Part shown: positions 4,679-6,967 of the stretch, piece by piece
How the letters are laid out: each line of letters opens with the position of its first letter
Position numbering within the stretch: the stretch's first letter is position 1
Source of the DNA: Methylobacterium sp.
GTDB taxonomy: Bacteria > Pseudomonadota > Alphaproteobacteria > Rhizobiales > Beijerinckiaceae
Reading direction: 5' to 3'
DNA length: 6,967 bases
NCBI GenBank assembly: GCA_020252865.1
Contig: JADCCH010000097.1
Span: forward strand, 1 to 6,967
The notes under the pieces: generated by a model
Seen by the model: the letters and a program-made list of their open reading frames with translations, nothing else
Databases searched by the model: none
Told to the model about the DNA's origin: nothing
Translations under genes and position numbers: made by a program

Positions 4679-6967
4679 TCAGCCTTCAGCCTTCGTCACC
4701 TTGCCGAGGGCGGCCTGCGCCGCCGCGAGGCGGGCGATGGGCACGCGGAAGGGCGAGCAGGAGACATAATCGAGGCCGACGCTCTCGCAGAAGGCGATGG
4801 AGGCCGGATCGCCGCCATGTTCGCCGCAAAGGCCGAGCTTGAGGCCGGCGCGCGTCGCCTTGCCGCGCGCAACCGCGATCTTCACGAGCTCGCCCACGCC
4901 CTCCTGATCGAGCGTTACGAAGGGGTCCTCGGCGAGGATGCCGCGTGCCTTGTAGGAGCCGAGGAAGTTGCCGGCATCATCGCGAGAGATGCCGAGCGTC
5001 GTCTGCGTGAGATCGTTGGTGCCGAAGGAGAAGAACTCCGCCGCGCCTGCAATCTCGCCGGCGCGCAGGGCCGCGCGCGGCAATTCAATCATCGTGCCGA
5101 CCTGATAGGGCACGGTGACGCCGGTTTCCTTCGCGACCGCCAGCGCCATCGCATCGATGCGCGCCTTCACAAGGTCGAGTTCGGGCTTGGTCATCACCAG
5201 CGGAACCATCACCTCCGGCGTCACCATCGCGCCGGTGCGCCTTTCCACCTCGACAGCCGCCTCGAAGATCGCGCGGGCCTGCATCTCGGCGATTTCGGGG
5301 TAGGCCACTGCGAGGCGGCAGCCACGGAAACCGAGCATCGGGTTCGATTCGCGCAGTTCCAGCGCGCGAATGCGCAGCTTCTCGGCCGAGGCGCCCATGG
5401 CCTCCGCGACTTCCTGGATCTCGCGCGGCTCGTGCGGCAGGAATTCGTGCAAAGGCGGATCGAGCAGGCGGATCGTGACGGGCAGACCCTTCATGATCTC
5501 GAAGAGCTTGACGAAATCCGAGCGCTGCATCGGCAGAAGCTTTGCCAATGCGACACGGCGGCCCTTTTCGTCATCCGCGAGGATCATCTCGCGCATGGCG
5601 ATGATGCGTTCGCCTTCGAAGAACATGTGCTCCGTGCGGCAGAGGCCGATGCCTTCCGCGCCGAACTTCACCGCCGTGCGGGCATCGAGCGGGGTTTCGG
5701 CGTTCGTGCGGATCTTGAGGCGGCGCGCCTTGTCGGCCCATTCCATCAGCGCGCCGAACTCGCCGGAGAGCTCCGGCTGGAGCATCGCGACCTCACCCAC
5801 GAGCACCTGCCCGTTGCCGCCATCGATGGTGATGAAATCGCCACGCCTCAGCACCTTGCCGGCACAGGTCATCGTGCCGGCGGCCATGTCGATGCGGATC
5901 GTGCCCGCGCCGGAGACGCAGGGCTTGCCCATGCCGCGCGCCACGACCGCCGCGTGGCTGGTCATGCCGCCGCGCGTGGTGAGAATGCCTTCCGCGGCGT
6001 GCATGCCGTGGATATCCTCCGGCGAGGTTTCCACGCGCACGAGAATGCACTTGCGCTTGGCCTTCCTGGCTTCTTCCGCCTCTTCGGAGGTGAAGACGAT
6101 CTCACCCGTCGCGGCACCCGGCGAGGCGGGGAGCCCGGTCGAGAACTGCAGGCGGGTCGCCTTCGGGTCGATGGTCGGGTGCAGGAGTTGGTCGAGAGAG
6201 GCCGGATCGACGCGCTTCACGGCCTCTTCCTGCGAAATCAGGCCCTCATTGGCGAGATCCACCGCGATGCGCAGCGCGGCCTTCGCCGTGCGCTTGCCGT
6301 TGCGGGTCTGGAGCATCCAGAGCTTGCCCTGCTGAACCGTGAATTCCAGATCCTGCATGTCGCGGTAATGGTTCTCGAGCAGGCCGTAGATGCGCACGAG
6401 TTCCCTGTAGGCCTCGGGCATGGCCGCTTCGAGCGAGGGTTTCGTCGAGCCCGCCGCGATGCGGGCGGCTTCGGTGATGTCCTGCGGCGTGCGGATTCCC
6501 GCCACCACATCCTCGCCCTGCGCATTGATGAGGAACTCGCCATAGAGCTCCTTCGTGCCTGTCGAGGGGTTGCGGGTGAAGGCCACGCCCGTGGCCGAGG
6601 TGTCGCCCATATTGCCGAACACCATGGCCTGCACGTTCACCGCCGTGCCCCAGCTCTCGGGGATGGAGTGCAGTTCGCGATACTTGATCGCGCGGGCATT
6701 CATCCATGAGCCGAACACGGCGCCGATCGCGCCCCAGAGCTGCTCGTGGGGGTCCTGCGGGAAGGGCCGGCCGAGATTTTCCTCAACGCAATCCTTGAAG
6801 GAAACGATGATCGCCTTCCAGTCCTCGGCGGTCATCTCGGTGTCGAGCGTGTAGCCCTTGTGATCCTTGTACTCCTCGAGTATGTCCTCGAACTTGTGGT
6901 GCTCCAGCTCCAGAACCACGTTGGAATACATGGTGATGAAGCGGCGGTAGCTGTCATGGGCGAAGCG
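4679..6967 (-). CDS. ppdK: Pyruvate phosphate dikinase (N-terminus beyond window)
   Basis: PPDK reversibly converts pyruvate, ATP and phosphate to phosphoenolpyruvate, AMP and diphosphate in the cytoplasm, serving gluconeogenesis or glycolysis. The visible 762 codons lack the true start: the frame continues through RFAHDSYRRF at the right edge, upstream of an internal Met at 6931. About 118 residues are outside, judged from the active sites. The catalytic phosphohistidine is codon 338 (GGMTSHAAVVAR), against H455 in Clostridium symbiosum. The catalytic Cys is codon 714 (LCGEHGGDP), against C831. Domain order is the C-terminal part of the ATP-grasp nucleotide-binding domain (to about 250), the mobile phosphohistidine domain (about 305-385), then the PEP/pyruvate barrel with RTEHMFF, IRLLDPPLHEFLPH, NPMLGFRGCR and SFGTNDLTQTTLG. 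Thr336, two residues before the His, is the site that regulatory DUF299-type kinases modify in PPDKs of this kind. No frameshift is seen. Confidence 0.97.
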   Translation of the reverse strand, partial: RFAHDSYRRFITMYSNVVLELEHHKFEDILEEYKDHKGYTLDTEMTAEDWKAIIVSFKDCVEENLGRPFPQDPHEQLWGAIGAVFGSWMNARAIKYRELHSIPESWGTAVNVQAMVFGNMGDTSATGVAFTRNPSTGTKELYGEFLINAQGEDVVAGIRTPQDITEAARIAAGSTKPSLEAAMPEAYRELVRIYGLLENHYRDMQDLEFTVQQGKLWMLQTRNGKRTAKAALRIAVDLANEGLISQEEAVKRVDPASLDQLLHPTIDPKATRLQFSTGLPASPGAATGEIVFTSEEAEEARKAKRKCILVRVETSPEDIHGMHAAEGILTTRGGMTSHAAVVARGMGKPCVSGAGTIRIDMAAGTMTCAGKVLRRGDFITIDGGNGQVLVGEVAMLQPELSGEFGALMEWADKARRLKIRTNAETPLDARTAVKFGAEGIGLCRTEHMFFEGERIIAMREMILADDEKGRRVALAKLLPMQRSDFVKLFEIMKGLPVTIRLLDPPLHEFLPHEPREIQEVAEAMGASAEKLRIRALELRESNPMLGFRGCRLAVAYPEIAEMQARAIFEAAVEVERRTGAMVTPEVMVPLVMTKPELDLVKARIDAMALAVAKETGVTVPYQVGTMIELPRAALRAGEIAGAAEFFSFGTNDLTQTTLGISRDDAGNFLGSYKARGILAEDPFVTLDQEGVGELVKIAVARGKATRAGLKLGLCGEHGGDPASIAFCESVGLDYVSCSPFRVPIARLAAAQAALGKVTKAEG

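Noticed and set aside
4817..6709. A 630-codon plus-strand open frame antisense to ppdK
   Set aside because: It is an antisense shadow of a strongly conserved enzyme in GC-rich DNA. Its translation is rich in His, Arg, Ala and Leu with no family motifs, whereas the minus strand carries every PPDK active-site motif in frame.
1..6967. CRISPR arrays, tRNA or rRNA genes, insertion sequences, toxin-antitoxin or defence genes
   Set aside because: No regularly spaced repeats, cloverleaf-like segments, transposase frames or terminal inverted repeats of an element were seen on either strand.

Overview
The window reads as chromosomal DNA from a GC-rich alphaproteobacterium, most likely of the Hyphomicrobiales (Rhizobiales). 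The grounds are the alphaproteobacterial style of the NadA and NadB proteins, a NadQ-like palindromic operator in front of nadA, and a SleB-type cell-wall hydrolase beside pyruvate phosphate dikinase (PPDK). The assignment is by recognition only; no search was run.

Layout: (1) 1-321 is upstream DNA. Its first two thirds hold no gene I can support. Its last third holds a perfect 19-bp palindrome (210-228), a second degenerate copy (240-256) and the nadA ribosome binding site. (2) 322-3089, plus strand: nadA (quinolinate synthase) and nadB (L-aspartate oxidase), separated by 113 bases that contain a long nested inverted repeat. (3) 3090-3308: a gap between convergent genes, where nadC would be expected in the usual nadABC order but is absent. 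(4) 3309-4493, minus strand: a membrane-anchored or secreted SleB-family cell-wall hydrolase with a long featureless linker. (5) 4494-4678: a spacer rich in inverted repeats, including a probable terminator. (6) 4679-6967, minus strand: ppdK, intact at its C-terminus and running off the right edge, so about 118 N-terminal residues lie outside.

NadB oxidises L-aspartate to iminoaspartate, and NadA condenses this with dihydroxyacetone phosphate to give quinolinate, the de novo NAD precursor. The next enzyme, NadC, must be encoded elsewhere. PPDK interconverts pyruvate and phosphoenolpyruvate and has no evident tie to the nad pair. The hydrolase lies downstream of ppdK on the same strand, but the spacer suggests separate transcription.

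This is mostly housekeeping DNA and I see no new defence, mobile or biosynthetic system. The parts worth a second look are regulatory: the paired operators, the nadA-nadB intercistronic structure, the missing nadC, and the alternating inverted repeats before the hydrolase.
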